Below are positions 8,500-17,460 of a DNA stretch of 64,000 bases, piece after piece (within the stretch, counting starts at the first letter, position 1; every line of letters starts with the position of its first letter). A program made the position numbers and the translations under genes. The stretch covers positions 62,001-126,000 of the forward strand of contig CAJXVZ010000001.1 in the NCBI GenBank assembly GCA_913062845.1, given 5' to 3'. The notes under the pieces were generated by a model, which saw only the letters and a list, made by a program, of their open reading frames with translations, was not told where the DNA came from and searched no databases. The stretch is from an uncultured Psychroflexus sp. (lineage in GTDB: Bacteria; Bacteroidota; Bacteroidia; Flavobacteriales; Flavobacteriaceae).

Positions 8500-9723
8500 T
8501 TATATTATTTTAATCAGTATTCCTATCAATAACCAGCAATAACTTAGTAAGGCAAGATATTTTAATATTTTTTCAAGCCATTTACTTTTAGGGGCCATTT
8601 CTTTCATATGCATAATATCCTTTTTCTTTGAAAAGAACCCCAGATAAATTAGCACGCCCGAAATGAGCAAAAACCCGATATTCATAAAAAAGGTATAGTT
8701 AAGTTTAAAAAAATCCTGCTCTGTAATGTTCACCTGAGATAAATCAGGTAGTATCCCGAGAAGATCAAAGCCATAATGCAAAACGAAAGCTGTGACAATC
8801 AATGCGGTGAAGAGTAAAGCCAGAATGAGTAAAGACATTTTCCAGCCGTAGTATTTGGCGTTGATCCGTAACACGGGAAATACTACTAGATCGCTGAAAA
8901 TAAAAGCCATCACACCGGCAAAGCTGACGCCTTTTCCGAAAAGCAATGCAGCCAGAGGAATATTACCCATAGAACCAATAAAAGTCATAAAGGCGGCGAA
9001 CGGTCCTATAACCGCATGCTCCAATAAGGTTAGAAAACCAAATTCAGTTTGTCCGTCGCCGGTGTTAATGAAGAGCGTTTCAAAAAATGCATCGGGCACA
9101 AAGGCTGATATGATCCCGGCAATGGTAAATCCAATGGTTACATCTTTCCAGACCATTTTCCATTCCATGCCATATTGCTTACCGACTTTAACCCAGTTTT
9201 CCATTTGTTGTATTTTTTCTGAGACCGGCGTTTTATCTTTTTCTTCTTTTTTGGATTCTCCCAGTTTTTTCCTGGCTTTAGAAATAATTGACTTTGGATT
9301 GAAGATACCAACCAACAACCAAACAATTAAAATCAGTAAAATGCCGCCGATGTATTCTCCAACAACAAACCGCCACCCCAAAAAAATGGAGATCACAATT
9401 CCCAACTCTATAACAAGGTTGGTAGAAGCTAATAAAAATGCCATAGATGCTACAAAACTTGCACCTTTTTTAAATAAGGATTTTGTCGTGGCCAATGCGG
9501 AGAAACTACAAGAACTACTGATGAAACCGAAAAAACTACCAAACAACAATGATTTTGCATTAGCACCGCCCATTGTATTTTGCATGTTCTGTTTAGTGAC
9601 GAAAACCTGAATAAGACTACTTAAGGCATAGCCTAATATGAATGCCCAAAGTGCCATCCAAAAGAAACCGAGACTGGTTTCAGCAGCATTTCCCCATTGT
9701 TCTAAAAATTTATTCCAGGTCAT
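8500..9723 (-). CDS. ArsP/UPF0718-like permease in the copper operon
   Basis: A 407-residue integral membrane protein of the predicted permease family (DUF318/UPF0718) that includes the organoarsenical exporter ArsP. About eight to ten helices are visible. The family core FGFISSSCSFSALATTKSLFKKGAS with a helix-embedded cysteine lies near residues 55-80, followed by ASTNLVIELG, and is mirrored by a second repeat with GSMGNIPLAALLFGKG. A charged cytosolic loop (about 150-180) separates the halves. It overlaps tolC by 4 bp and sits between outer-membrane channel and adaptor genes. Substrate is unknown; context suggests metal or metalloid movement at the inner membrane. Confidence 0.82.
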   Translation of the reverse strand: MTWNKFLEQWGNAAETSLGFFWMALWAFILGYALSSLIQVFVTKQNMQNTMGGANAKSLLFGSFFGFISSSCSFSALATTKSLFKKGASFVASMAFLLASTNLVIELGIVISIFLGWRFVVGEYIGGILLILIVWLLVGIFNPKSIISKARKKLGESKKEEKDKTPVSEKIQQMENWVKVGKQYGMEWKMVWKDVTIGFTIAGIISAFVPDAFFETLFINTGDGQTEFGFLTLLEHAVIGPFAAFMTFIGSMGNIPLAALLFGKGVSFAGVMAFIFSDLVVFPVLRINAKYYGWKMSLLILALLFTALIVTAFVLHYGFDLLGILPDLSQVNITEQDFFKLNYTFFMNIGFLLISGVLIYLGFFSKKKDIMHMKEMAPKSKWLEKILKYLALLSYCWLLIGILIKII

Positions 9724-10991
9724 TGTTGTCCATTTTGAGTTAAGTAAATTATAAGCTGTTGATTTTTATGGAGTTCAGCAAGTGTTTTAACACGTAGTTT
9801 TTCAATCATCAGTCTCTCATTTTGCAGGTCCAGCAGTTCTTCAACAGATATTTGTGTATTGGCTAATGCAGATTCTGAAAGCCTGATCATATCGTTCAAA
9901 TCCTTTAGCTGGGTTTCATATAAATCTAAAACATCCATTAATTCCTGTCGTTTAAAGTAAGCAATCTCCAACTCTGTATGAATTTCCAGAGCTTCATTTT
10001 CTAATGCCAATTTTACGGAAGCTTCCTCTAAAGCCGCTACTTTTTTACGGGATTTATTCTTCTTGCCAAAAATGGGCAGACTCATGGAAAGCATTGGCAT
10101 AATAGCATCCTGACCGGCATCGGCATTTTGAACATTACTGTTTTGAATAAATGCATAATCCAGTCCAACGCCAAATTGAGGTTTATTCTGTTTTTCGGCC
10201 AGAATAACATTTTTATTTGCTGAAGCCTTTATACTTTCAAGACGCTTAAGTCTTGGATGCTGACTTGAAATACTATCTATAGAAAGCATTTGAATGCCTT
10301 CAAGTACTTTTTTGGGATTTTCTATAACTATTGCTACGGATGTATTTCTGTTCAACAATTGATTAAGCCTTGCGGTAAGGGCAGCATTCTGTCGGTCCAA
10401 CACCTTCAAAGCATTTCGTTGTTTGTCTATGTCAAGATCTACCCGGTAAACATCGATGAGTTGTGCTTTATTGTTTTCATATTGGGACTGCACTATAGTC
10501 CTGATGTCTTCTAAATTTGATAATTGAAGCTGCTCCAGTTCAATTTGATAGGTTATTGCCATTAAGTCATAATATTGTCTTGAAACTTCAACAAACAATT
10601 TAAGTTTGGTATCCTGAAATTTTTGAAATTCAGCTTCGGCCTGAAAAGCCGCTATGTCACCTTTAACCTTATAAGTGCCGAACCAGGGAAACATCTGGGT
10701 GAGAGATAATCTGGCAACCTGCGGACCTACTCTGGTCTCTATCGGACTTATAAAATACCCGAAAGACAAATTGGGATCCTGCCACGCTTTGGCTTGATTA
10801 ACTTGCTCTAACCGGGCTTCAAACTGCTTGTATTGTGCTTTTAGTTCTAAATTCTGTTCGGCTGAAATTTGTTTTAATTCAGCCAATGTCTGAGCTGACA
10901 TTTGTGGTGCTGATACCAGCATCATAAACACGAGTAATACAAATGAGTGAACCCTTGTTTTCAAAAGGAATATATTTTTAGCTTTCATCAT
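9720..10991 (-). CDS. TolC family outer-membrane efflux protein
   Basis: Outer-membrane channel of the tripartite efflux system, 423 residues. A signal peptide covers about residues 1-34 (hydrophobic core, then SAQ). The mature part is mostly long heptad-rich helices in two repeats typical of TolC/CusC. Examples are LKAQYKQFEARLEQVNQAKAW (first) and KVAALEEASVKLALENEALEI (second), with short beta segments such as PMLSMSLPIFGKK between. It overlaps the end of the RND pump gene by 14 bp and the permease by 4 bp, so translation is coupled. A second Met codon immediately follows the first, leaving a 3-bp ambiguity in the start. Confidence 0.9.
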   Translation of the reverse strand: MMKAKNIFLLKTRVHSFVLLVFMMLVSAPQMSAQTLAELKQISAEQNLELKAQYKQFEARLEQVNQAKAWQDPNLSFGYFISPIETRVGPQVARLSLTQMFPWFGTYKVKGDIAAFQAEAEFQKFQDTKLKLFVEVSRQYYDLMAITYQIELEQLQLSNLEDIRTIVQSQYENNKAQLIDVYRVDLDIDKQRNALKVLDRQNAALTARLNQLLNRNTSVAIVIENPKKVLEGIQMLSIDSISSQHPRLKRLESIKASANKNVILAEKQNKPQFGVGLDYAFIQNSNVQNADAGQDAIMPMLSMSLPIFGKKNKSRKKVAALEEASVKLALENEALEIHTELEIAYFKRQELMDVLDLYETQLKDLNDMIRLSESALANTQISVEELLDLQNERLMIEKLRVKTLAELHKNQQLIIYLTQNGQQ

Positions 10992-13900
10992 TTTCAGTTT
11001 TTGAATTAGACTGAACCTGCTTTTTAAAAACCAGATAAAACAATATCGGCAACAAAAAGTAAGTTAGACTGGCCATTAACATCCCGCCAAAAGCAGGAAT
11101 AGCCATAGGTACCATAATATCAGATCCTTTCCCGGTTGAAGATAAGACTGGTAATAAGGCTATGATGGTTGTTACCGAGGTCATGACTGCCGGACGAATT
11201 CGCTTTAACCCACCTTCAAGCACAGCTTCCTTTAAAGCCGACTTTGATTTGGTGGGGTTCTTTTTAAAAGATTGTTTAAGATAGGTTGCCATAAGCACAG
11301 CATCGTCTGTAGCAATACCGAACAAAGCGATAAAACCTACCCAAACCGCGACACTTAGATTTATGGTTTTTAGCTGAAAAATATCCCTGAGATTTTCACC
11401 GAACCAACTCATATTCAGAAACCAATCCTGTCCGTAAAGCCAGATCATGATAAAGCCACCACTAAAAGCCAATGCAATGGACGAAAACACCATGGTTGAT
11501 ATTCGTACAGAATTGAATTGAAAGTACAAAATCAAGAATATAACTACCATGACAACCGGTATAATGAGAGAAAGTCGTTTTTCTGAACGCACCTGATTTT
11601 CAAAACTACCTGCAAATCTATAACTTACACCTTCGGGTACCATCAATTCTCCGTTTTCAATTTTACGGTCAATAGCTTTACGGGCTGCTTCTACAGCTGC
11701 AACTTCAGCAATACCTTCTGCCCTGTCAAAAAGTACATAAGAATTTAAAAAGGTGTTTTCACGCTTTATCATTTGCGGACCCGGTTGGTATTCTACCTCT
11801 ATCAATTCGCTAAGCGGGATTTGTGTTCCAGAACCAGTAGAAATGAGCATATTTTTGATGGATTCCGGATGGTCTCTAAGTTCACGAGGATACCTGACCC
11901 GAACGTCGTATCTTTCGCGGCCTTCGACCGTCTGGGTCATGGCCTGTCCTCCTATCGCCACAGAAATAAAATTTTGTACATCGTCTATGCTCAGGCCGTA
12001 TCTGGCCAATTGTTGGCGTTTTAATCTTAGCTGTAAATAAGGTTTGGCGACAACCCGGTCTGCAAACACAGCACTGGTTTTTACTTCTGAAACGTTCTTG
12101 AGAATTTCTTCCAAGTCCAGACCAAACTTTTCTATAGATTCAAGGTCTGGTCCGGAAACCTTTATACCCATCGGAGCACGCATGCCGGTTTGTAGCATAA
12201 CCTGTCGGGTTTCTATAGGCTGTAATTTCGGAGCAGACGTAATACCGGGTATTTTGGTGGCCTTTGCGATTTCATTCCAAATGTCATCAGGTGACTGGAT
12301 GTGAATCCGCCAGTTTCTGAAATAAGCTCCGTTTTCATCAGTAATCAAGAAGTCTTCAAATTGTTTATCGATCTCCAAAAACAAGTTGTCCTGTATGTCT
12401 TCTTTAAAAGCTTCTCCCGATGAATTCCTGAACACAAAATTATCATGATCGAACCATATAGGATCTGAAGAATTATTCTTCAAAACCACTTGACCGTTTT
12501 CAATAGCCAAATTTTTCAACTTAAACCAGCCATCATCGTTGGATTGAAAAGCTACAGGCTCTTCGTCATCATTGAGAATATACTCGGGTTTATAAGTAAT
12601 AAGATTTTCAAACATGGAAATCGGTGCCGGGTCGACGGCTGATTCTACACGCCCTAACTTACCGACCACACTCTCTACTTCAGGGATTTGATAAACCAGC
12701 ATGTCCATCTGCTGAAGTTTTTCTTTATTAAAACTAATTCCTGAATGCGTCATGCTCGTCGGCATCAAAATAAAACTGCCTTCGTCTAAACTCGGCATAA
12801 ATTCCTTACCTATACCAGGAAATGTCTGAGACATGCTTTTCCATAAACCGGTATCTTCTACATTGACATTTAAGGTGTTCAGTGCCTTCTTTGGCCAGAA
12901 AAATACTGTTGTAAAGCCTTGCCAAATTAAAAGACCCAATAACACAGACACAATCGGCATTACCAAAAAGGCTTTAATGTGACCCAGGAAAAAACTGAGA
13001 ATATGCCCGTAATATTTCTGTAAGATCAGGTAAAAAGCCAGAATAAGGCCCACTAAAACCGCTACAAAAGCAATATTAGATAAAATGGATTGCTGATATC
13101 CCAATGGTAACCATAGACTGGAAAGCGCAACTAAAACACCGGTAATTAATATGTAATTATGAAGGTTCTGTAAGTGTAAAGACTTGTGGACTTCTAGCCT
13201 ATTCAACAGATAGGATACTGCGTATAAAATAATAAATACACCCAGCCAAATGTTGTAAAAAGTTGTCATAATCCCGAGAGCAATTAATACAGTATTCAGC
13301 ACATAAGCTGTTTTTGATTTATTGATCTTAATCTTAAATACAAAGTACATAAGTGTTGGCAATATCAATATGGTCACCACAAAGGCTGAAATCAGGGCAA
13401 AAGTCTTGGTGTAAGCTAAGGGAATAAAGAGTTTACCTTCAGCTTCCTGAAGTGCAAAGACCGGTATAAAACTGATGACCGTTGTTAATACAGCCGTCAA
13501 AATTGCAGAACTGACCTCTGCTGAACCTTCATATATATTTTTTAACAACTTTCTCTGCGGATGAGCTTCAAAGGTTTTTAATACATTTTCTGAAAGTATA
13601 ACCGCCAAATCTACCATTGTACCGATGGCGATGGCAATACCTGACAGCGCAACAATATTGGCCTGTATGTTAAAAGCCTTCATGGCTACAAACACCAGTA
13701 ATACAGAAACAGGCAGCACAGCAGAAATAACAATTGAACTTCTGAGATTAAATACAATGATAATGACAACCAATACGGCAATGATTAATTGCAGACTTAT
13801 CGCCTGATTAAGCGTGCCAATAGTTTCCTTGATGAGATCTGAACGGTCATAAAAAGGAATGATCTTTAAACGACTTATTGTACCGTCCTGTAAGGTCTTT

Positions 13901-14898
13901 TGTGGTAAGCCGGTTGAAATCTCTTTTATTTTAGCTTTTGTGTTCTTAATGGCCTGCATGGGATTGAACCCGTCTCTGGCAATAACAACGCCTCCTACCA
14001 CCTCTGCTCCGGCTTTATCTAAAATACCCCTTCTTTGATTTGGTCCGGTTTTGATGACCGCAACATCCTTAATATAAATAGGTACATTATTGGTCTCGGC
14101 GACTACAATTTGCTCTAAATCCCTAAGGTTTTCAATATAACCCAAACCTCTAACGATATATTCTACCTGATTAATTTCCAAAGTCTTAGCGCCAATGTCT
14201 CTGTTACTTTCTTTCACCGCCTTAGCCACCTGTATCAAGGAAATCCCATAGGTTTTTAAAGCATCTGGATTGACGTCGATTTGATAGGATTTGACAAAAC
14301 CACCTATGGAAGCAACCTCAGAGATACCCTGAGCACTGCTTAGTCCATATCTGACGTAGTAATCCTGGACACTTCTGATCTCATCCAGAGACCAACCGCC
14401 TGTTGGTTGATTATTTTGGTCTCTTGGTTCTATAGTGTACCAAAATACCTGTCCCAGTGCTGTTGCATCCGGACCTAAGGTTGGTTTAACGCCTTCGGGT
14501 AATAGTTCCTTTGGTATGGCACTTAATTTTTCTAATATTCTGGATCGCGACCAGTAGAATTCTATGTCATCTTCAAAAATGATGTAGATACTGGAAAAGC
14601 CAAACATAGAATTACTGCGTACAGATTTTACACCTGGTAAACCCAATAGATAGGTCGTGAGTGGGTAAGTGACCTGATCATCTATATCCTGCGGCGAACG
14701 TCCGGGCCAGTCCGTAAATACAATCTGTTGATTGGCTCCTGTATTTGGAATAGCATCTACAGGAATAGGATTTTTTGGCAGTAAATCTGTACTCCACTCA
14801 AAAGGTGAAACCACCAGACCACCTAAAATTATGGCCGATAGTAAGATCAACGACACTAATCGTTGTTTGAGAAAAAATTTAATAAGCTTATTTAACAT
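10978..14898 (-). CDS. cusA: CusA/CzcA-family heavy-metal efflux RND transporter, enlarged
   Basis: Proton-driven inner-membrane pump exporting Cu(I)/Ag(I) across both membranes with the adaptor and TolC partner. I use the Met at 14898 (LNKLIKFFLKQ) rather than the upstream Met at 14925, giving 1306 residues. HME-RND features include the DWPGRSPQDIDDQVTYPL segment, the proton-relay helix GTMVDLAVILSENV, and a probable Met triad: ILMPTS, ISMFEN and VMLQTG align by motif with CusA M573, M623 and M672. The protein is about 260 residues longer than E. coli CusA. One extra stretch of about four hydrophobic helices lies after the first membrane bundle (about 535-680), and another lies in the porter domain (about 790-880). 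Confidence 0.92.
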   Translation of the reverse strand: MLNKLIKFFLKQRLVSLILLSAIILGGLVVSPFEWSTDLLPKNPIPVDAIPNTGANQQIVFTDWPGRSPQDIDDQVTYPLTTYLLGLPGVKSVRSNSMFGFSSIYIIFEDDIEFYWSRSRILEKLSAIPKELLPEGVKPTLGPDATALGQVFWYTIEPRDQNNQPTGGWSLDEIRSVQDYYVRYGLSSAQGISEVASIGGFVKSYQIDVNPDALKTYGISLIQVAKAVKESNRDIGAKTLEINQVEYIVRGLGYIENLRDLEQIVVAETNNVPIYIKDVAVIKTGPNQRRGILDKAGAEVVGGVVIARDGFNPMQAIKNTKAKIKEISTGLPQKTLQDGTISRLKIIPFYDRSDLIKETIGTLNQAISLQLIIAVLVVIIIVFNLRSSIVISAVLPVSVLLVFVAMKAFNIQANIVALSGIAIAIGTMVDLAVILSENVLKTFEAHPQRKLLKNIYEGSAEVSSAILTAVLTTVISFIPVFALQEAEGKLFIPLAYTKTFALISAFVVTILILPTLMYFVFKIKINKSKTAYVLNTVLIALGIMTTFYNIWLGVFIILYAVSYLLNRLEVHKSLHLQNLHNYILITGVLVALSSLWLPLGYQQSILSNIAFVAVLVGLILAFYLILQKYYGHILSFFLGHIKAFLVMPIVSVLLGLLIWQGFTTVFFWPKKALNTLNVNVEDTGLWKSMSQTFPGIGKEFMPSLDEGSFILMPTSMTHSGISFNKEKLQQMDMLVYQIPEVESVVGKLGRVESAVDPAPISMFENLITYKPEYILNDDEEPVAFQSNDDGWFKLKNLAIENGQVVLKNNSSDPIWFDHDNFVFRNSSGEAFKEDIQDNLFLEIDKQFEDFLITDENGAYFRNWRIHIQSPDDIWNEIAKATKIPGITSAPKLQPIETRQVMLQTGMRAPMGIKVSGPDLESIEKFGLDLEEILKNVSEVKTSAVFADRVVAKPYLQLRLKRQQLARYGLSIDDVQNFISVAIGGQAMTQTVEGRERYDVRVRYPRELRDHPESIKNMLISTGSGTQIPLSELIEVEYQPGPQMIKRENTFLNSYVLFDRAEGIAEVAAVEAARKAIDRKIENGELMVPEGVSYRFAGSFENQVRSEKRLSLIIPVVMVVIFLILYFQFNSVRISTMVFSSIALAFSGGFIMIWLYGQDWFLNMSWFGENLRDIFQLKTINLSVAVWVGFIALFGIATDDAVLMATYLKQSFKKNPTKSKSALKEAVLEGGLKRIRPAVMTSVTTIIALLPVLSSTGKGSDIMVPMAIPAFGGMLMASLTYFLLPILFYLVFKKQVQSNSKTENDES

Positions 14899-14982
14899 AG
14901 ATTTGATTTCAAAACATATAAACATAGCGATGATGCGCTAGCTGAATTCATCAATTAGCGCTAAAGTGAATATGTTCTAAAA

Positions 14983-15396
14983 TCAAATGAGGAATACCTG
15001 GTGGAGTAGTTGAAAATCGCAATGACACTCCGGAGGCTGGTAAATATTATAGTGGCTTTCAGCTTTGAATGTGTAATTTTCAGGAAAGCTGTAAATGATA
15101 CTAAAGACAACTAATTCATCAGGCAAGTCTAAGCTGAAATCATTAAAATCGATTTTGAGTTCATCCTGCCCTTCAATGATTTTAACATCCTCATCACAAC
15201 AGGAATCTTTTTCGCTCTGATGATCTTGTTCACCTTTGTCAAGAGTATGCATTCCGCAGGATTTCGCGGGTTTCACGACTGATGTGTCTACTAAAATATT
15301 TGAACAATAGTGCTTACTTATCGTAAAAGACAACGTAGATAGCATTAGGACAAGTGCTAATCCAAAACTTATAATTTGTCTGAATATTTTCAGCAT
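14983..15396 (-). CDS. HYC_CC_PP family protein, first gene of the copper operon
   Basis: A 137-residue exported or membrane-anchored protein with an N-terminal hydrophobic segment (about 8-25). Three landmark motifs name the family: KHYCSN (about 29-34), DSCCDE (about 66-71) and YQPPE near the C-terminus. There are additional His/Cys residues (CGMH, CHCDF) that could bind metal. Its biochemical role is not known to me. The conserved cysteines and its place 84 bp before the RND pump suggest periplasmic copper sensing or binding. A TACTTTTG box 7 bp upstream of the ATG probably drives the whole operon. Confidence 0.78.
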   Translation of the reverse strand: MLKIFRQIISFGLALVLMLSTLSFTISKHYCSNILVDTSVVKPAKSCGMHTLDKGEQDHQSEKDSCCDEDVKIIEGQDELKIDFNDFSLDLPDELVVFSIIYSFPENYTFKAESHYNIYQPPECHCDFQLLHQVFLI

Positions 15397-15403
15397 AATA
15401 ATA

Positions 15404-15411
15404 CAAAAGTA
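15404..15411 (-). promoter_or_regulatory. -7 box of the copper efflux operon
   Basis: TACTTTTG on the minus strand, an exact match to TAnnTTTG, 7 bases upstream of the first operon gene. This implies a very short or leaderless transcript. The -33 TTG is not obvious, which would fit a promoter that needs an activator, but this is speculative. Confidence 0.35.
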
Positions 15412-15555
15412 GGAAATAATTCTTAAATAAATTTTTAGTGTTAAAAACAGAGTTCATCAATTTTATGAATCTTGATTTGAAATAAGCTCCTGTAATATGG
15501 CTTACCGCTACTTACAAATACATTAGATTCTCTATATTTTTGATAAATATATTCT

Positions 15556-15563
15556 TAATTTTG
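15556..15563 (+). promoter_or_regulatory. -7 box upstream of the kinase-like gene
   Basis: TAATTTTG matches TAnnTTTG and lies 19 bases before the ATG at 15583. A TTG lies 13 bases further upstream, somewhat too close for the usual spacing. Confidence 0.35.
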
Positions 15564-15582
15564 CGGACTGATTTTTAGATTC

Positions 15583-16335
15583 ATGCAATTAGAGGTTCAT
15601 CCGGATTTTAAAGAAATAACATCTCAGGTATTAGACTGCATCAATGGCTTTAATCAAAAAGGAAATCTCATTTATGGCGGAAGCCGAAACAGCATTAAAA
15701 CTTTTGATATTAATGGTATGGTCATCAATATAAAAGCGTTTAAAAAACCAAGCCTGATAAAAAAATTCATATATACCTACCTAAGGCCGTCTAAGGCAAA
15801 ACGCTCTTTTGACTATGCTAAAATACTCAGTTCTTTTGGTATAGGAACGCCTCAGCCAATCGCCTACCTCGAAAAGCGCGACAGTTTTGGTTTGACAGAC
15901 AGTTACTATGTTTGTGAACATTTAGAGTATGATTTTCTATTCAGGCAGTTGGTGAGTGACCCTGAATGGCCAAACCATGAACTGATCCTAAGACAATTCA
16001 CACAGCTTTGCTTTAAAATGCATGAACACGGTATAGAGTTTAAAGATCATTCTCCAGGAAATACGCTCATTAAAAAAGTTAATGAAGAAAAATACAGATT
16101 TTATCTGGTGGACCTGAACAGAATGAGTTTTCATAAGCATATGAGCTTAAAATTAAGAATGTCAAATTTGAGACGACTCACGCCAAAGCTTGATATGGTA
16201 AGCATTATTGCCGACGAGTATGGTAAATTATCTGGTGAACATTCAGAGAAACTATTTAAAATGCTCTGGGAAGAAACTTCAAACTTTCAACGGAAATTTC
16301 ATCGTAAACAAAGGATGAAAGAAAGGTTTAAGTAG
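15583..16335 (+). CDS. Lipopolysaccharide kinase InaA/KdkA-like protein
   Basis: A 250-residue protein with a small protein-kinase-like fold of the lipopolysaccharide kinase (InaA/Kdo kinase) family, which phosphorylates inner-core LPS sugars at the cytoplasmic face. The N-lobe shows a glycine-rich strand (IYGGSRNSIK) and a lysine in VINIKAFKKP as candidate ATP ligand. The catalytic loop is HGIEFKDHSPGNTLI, with Asp/His and Asn in the usual places, and VDLNRM replaces DFG. No membrane segment is visible. Neighbouring surface-glycan glycosyltransferases support an envelope role. The phosphate acceptor is unproven. Confidence 0.78.
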   Translation: MQLEVHPDFKEITSQVLDCINGFNQKGNLIYGGSRNSIKTFDINGMVINIKAFKKPSLIKKFIYTYLRPSKAKRSFDYAKILSSFGIGTPQPIAYLEKRDSFGLTDSYYVCEHLEYDFLFRQLVSDPEWPNHELILRQFTQLCFKMHEHGIEFKDHSPGNTLIKKVNEEKYRFYLVDLNRMSFHKHMSLKLRMSNLRRLTPKLDMVSIIADEYGKLSGEHSEKLFKMLWEETSNFQRKFHRKQRMKERFK

Positions 16336-16340
16336 GATTT

Positions 16341-16494
16341 AGTTTCAGTAATCAGTCACAGTATTCAGTCCCAGTATTCAGTCCCAGTATTCAGTCCCAG
16401 TATTCAGTCCCAGTATTCAGTCGCAGTATTCAGTCCCAGTGATCAGTTGCAGTATTCAGTCTCGGTAATCAGTCGCAGTGTCCAGTTACAGTAC
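16341..16494. repeat. 13-bp tandem repeat, about 12 copies
   Basis: Eleven full units and one partial unit of the consensus AGTCCCAGTATTC, with four central copies identical and outer copies carrying one to four changes. It starts 5 bp after the stop of the kinase-like gene. A second, lower-complexity run of TACTTTG-type motifs follows at 16567-16597. Nothing coding is seen in the 273-bp gap. The graded divergence from centre to edge is what repeated slippage expansion would produce. Confidence 0.95.
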
Positions 16495-16608
16495 TAGCTT
16501 TAATAGTCAAACCTGAGCAGAAATCCAATACTTTTTACTATAAACTTTAAACTCTACACCCTACAATTTGTACTTTGTACTTAATACTTTGTACTTACTA
16601 CATATAAA

Positions 16609-17388
16609 TCAAACCACCTTCGTATTTTCCTTATACAGCTTTTTCAAATAAGGATATCGACTATATACGCTGTAAGCATTTAGATAACAAATAGTGAAAC
16701 CCTTTTTCCCATCCAAAATACCCAGTCTTACTATATATTTATAGAAGAACTTATAAGCAGGTTTAACGTAAAAGTGAAAAAAATTTGGTTTGACCTCTTT
16801 CATAAAAAGCTCTTTGGCTTTCAGCTTTGCATATTTTTCCATTTTCTCTTTATAACTCTCGTAATCAAGGTATGAATAATGGATCAATTTATGCTTCATA
16901 ACCCTGGTCCTTCCTTTTACCCTCAGGATTTCATGTACTAATCTTTCCTTTGAGTATCTTGCTGAATCCTTTTTGAAAAGTCTGATGTTTTTATCGGTTT
17001 GCCAACCGCTGAAATGCAGTGGTTTACCTTTAAACATAAATTTCCGGTAAAAGTAATAAGCTTCTGCAGCATCTTCCTTTTTAACCGTTTCAAGTATTTC
17101 TTGTTTTAACTTAGGCGTAAGACGTTCATCTGCATCTAAAAATAATATCCAGTTATGGGAAGCGTAGTCTAAGGCAAGATTTCTTTGATCAGTAAAATTT
17201 TCAAATTTATTTTGATACACCCTAACCTGTTCAAAGGAACCGGCTATTTCTACAGTTTTGTCTGTTGAAAATGAGTCCAAAACAATTATTTCGTCAACAA
17301 AGTCAATATTTTGAATGACATCAGCAATATTTTTCTCTTCGTTGAGCGTTATGATAAGCCCTGTTATTTTGGGTCTTGGTTTGGTCAT
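16609..17388 (-). CDS. Family 2 glycosyltransferase, WaaE/KdtX-like
   Basis: A 259-residue GT-A glycosyltransferase resembling the LPS-core WaaE/KdtX group. Motifs in order are GLIITLNEEKNI, EIIVLDSFSTDKT (the DSxSxD signature of this subgroup), FTDQRNLALDYA, WILFLDADER (metal-binding DxD) and a C-terminal part with HFSGWQTDKNIRLF and RLVHE. The amphipathic, aromatic C-terminus (about 205-245) probably lies on the membrane. It is a single gene on the minus strand, convergent with the kinase-like gene; both point to LPS core or surface glycan assembly. The sugar is not predictable. Confidence 0.86.
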   Translation of the reverse strand: MTKPRPKITGLIITLNEEKNIADVIQNIDFVDEIIVLDSFSTDKTVEIAGSFEQVRVYQNKFENFTDQRNLALDYASHNWILFLDADERLTPKLKQEILETVKKEDAAEAYYFYRKFMFKGKPLHFSGWQTDKNIRLFKKDSARYSKERLVHEILRVKGRTRVMKHKLIHYSYLDYESYKEKMEKYAKLKAKELFMKEVKPNFFHFYVKPAYKFFYKYIVRLGILDGKKGFTICYLNAYSVYSRYPYLKKLYKENTKVV

Positions 17389-17460
17389 AGTTTTGGCTTA
17401 GCCGTTCCAAAAATACGATAGACATTGAATTTAGTGGCTATAAACTGAAAAACATTTTAA

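Noticed and set aside
8855..9610. 251-codon open frame on the plus strand opposite the permease
   Set aside because: It is the antisense reading of a strongly supported membrane-protein gene; its composition (Lys/Asn/Pro-rich, no domain) follows from the complementary codons.
14899..14925. Nine-residue longer start for the RND pump
   Set aside because: The residues MFICFEIKS do not fit the usual RND N-terminus, which begins with a Met followed by a basic amphipathic helix, as at 14898.
16341..16494. CRISPR array
   Set aside because: Units are 13 bp and contiguous with no spacers; this is a simple tandem repeat and no cas genes are present.
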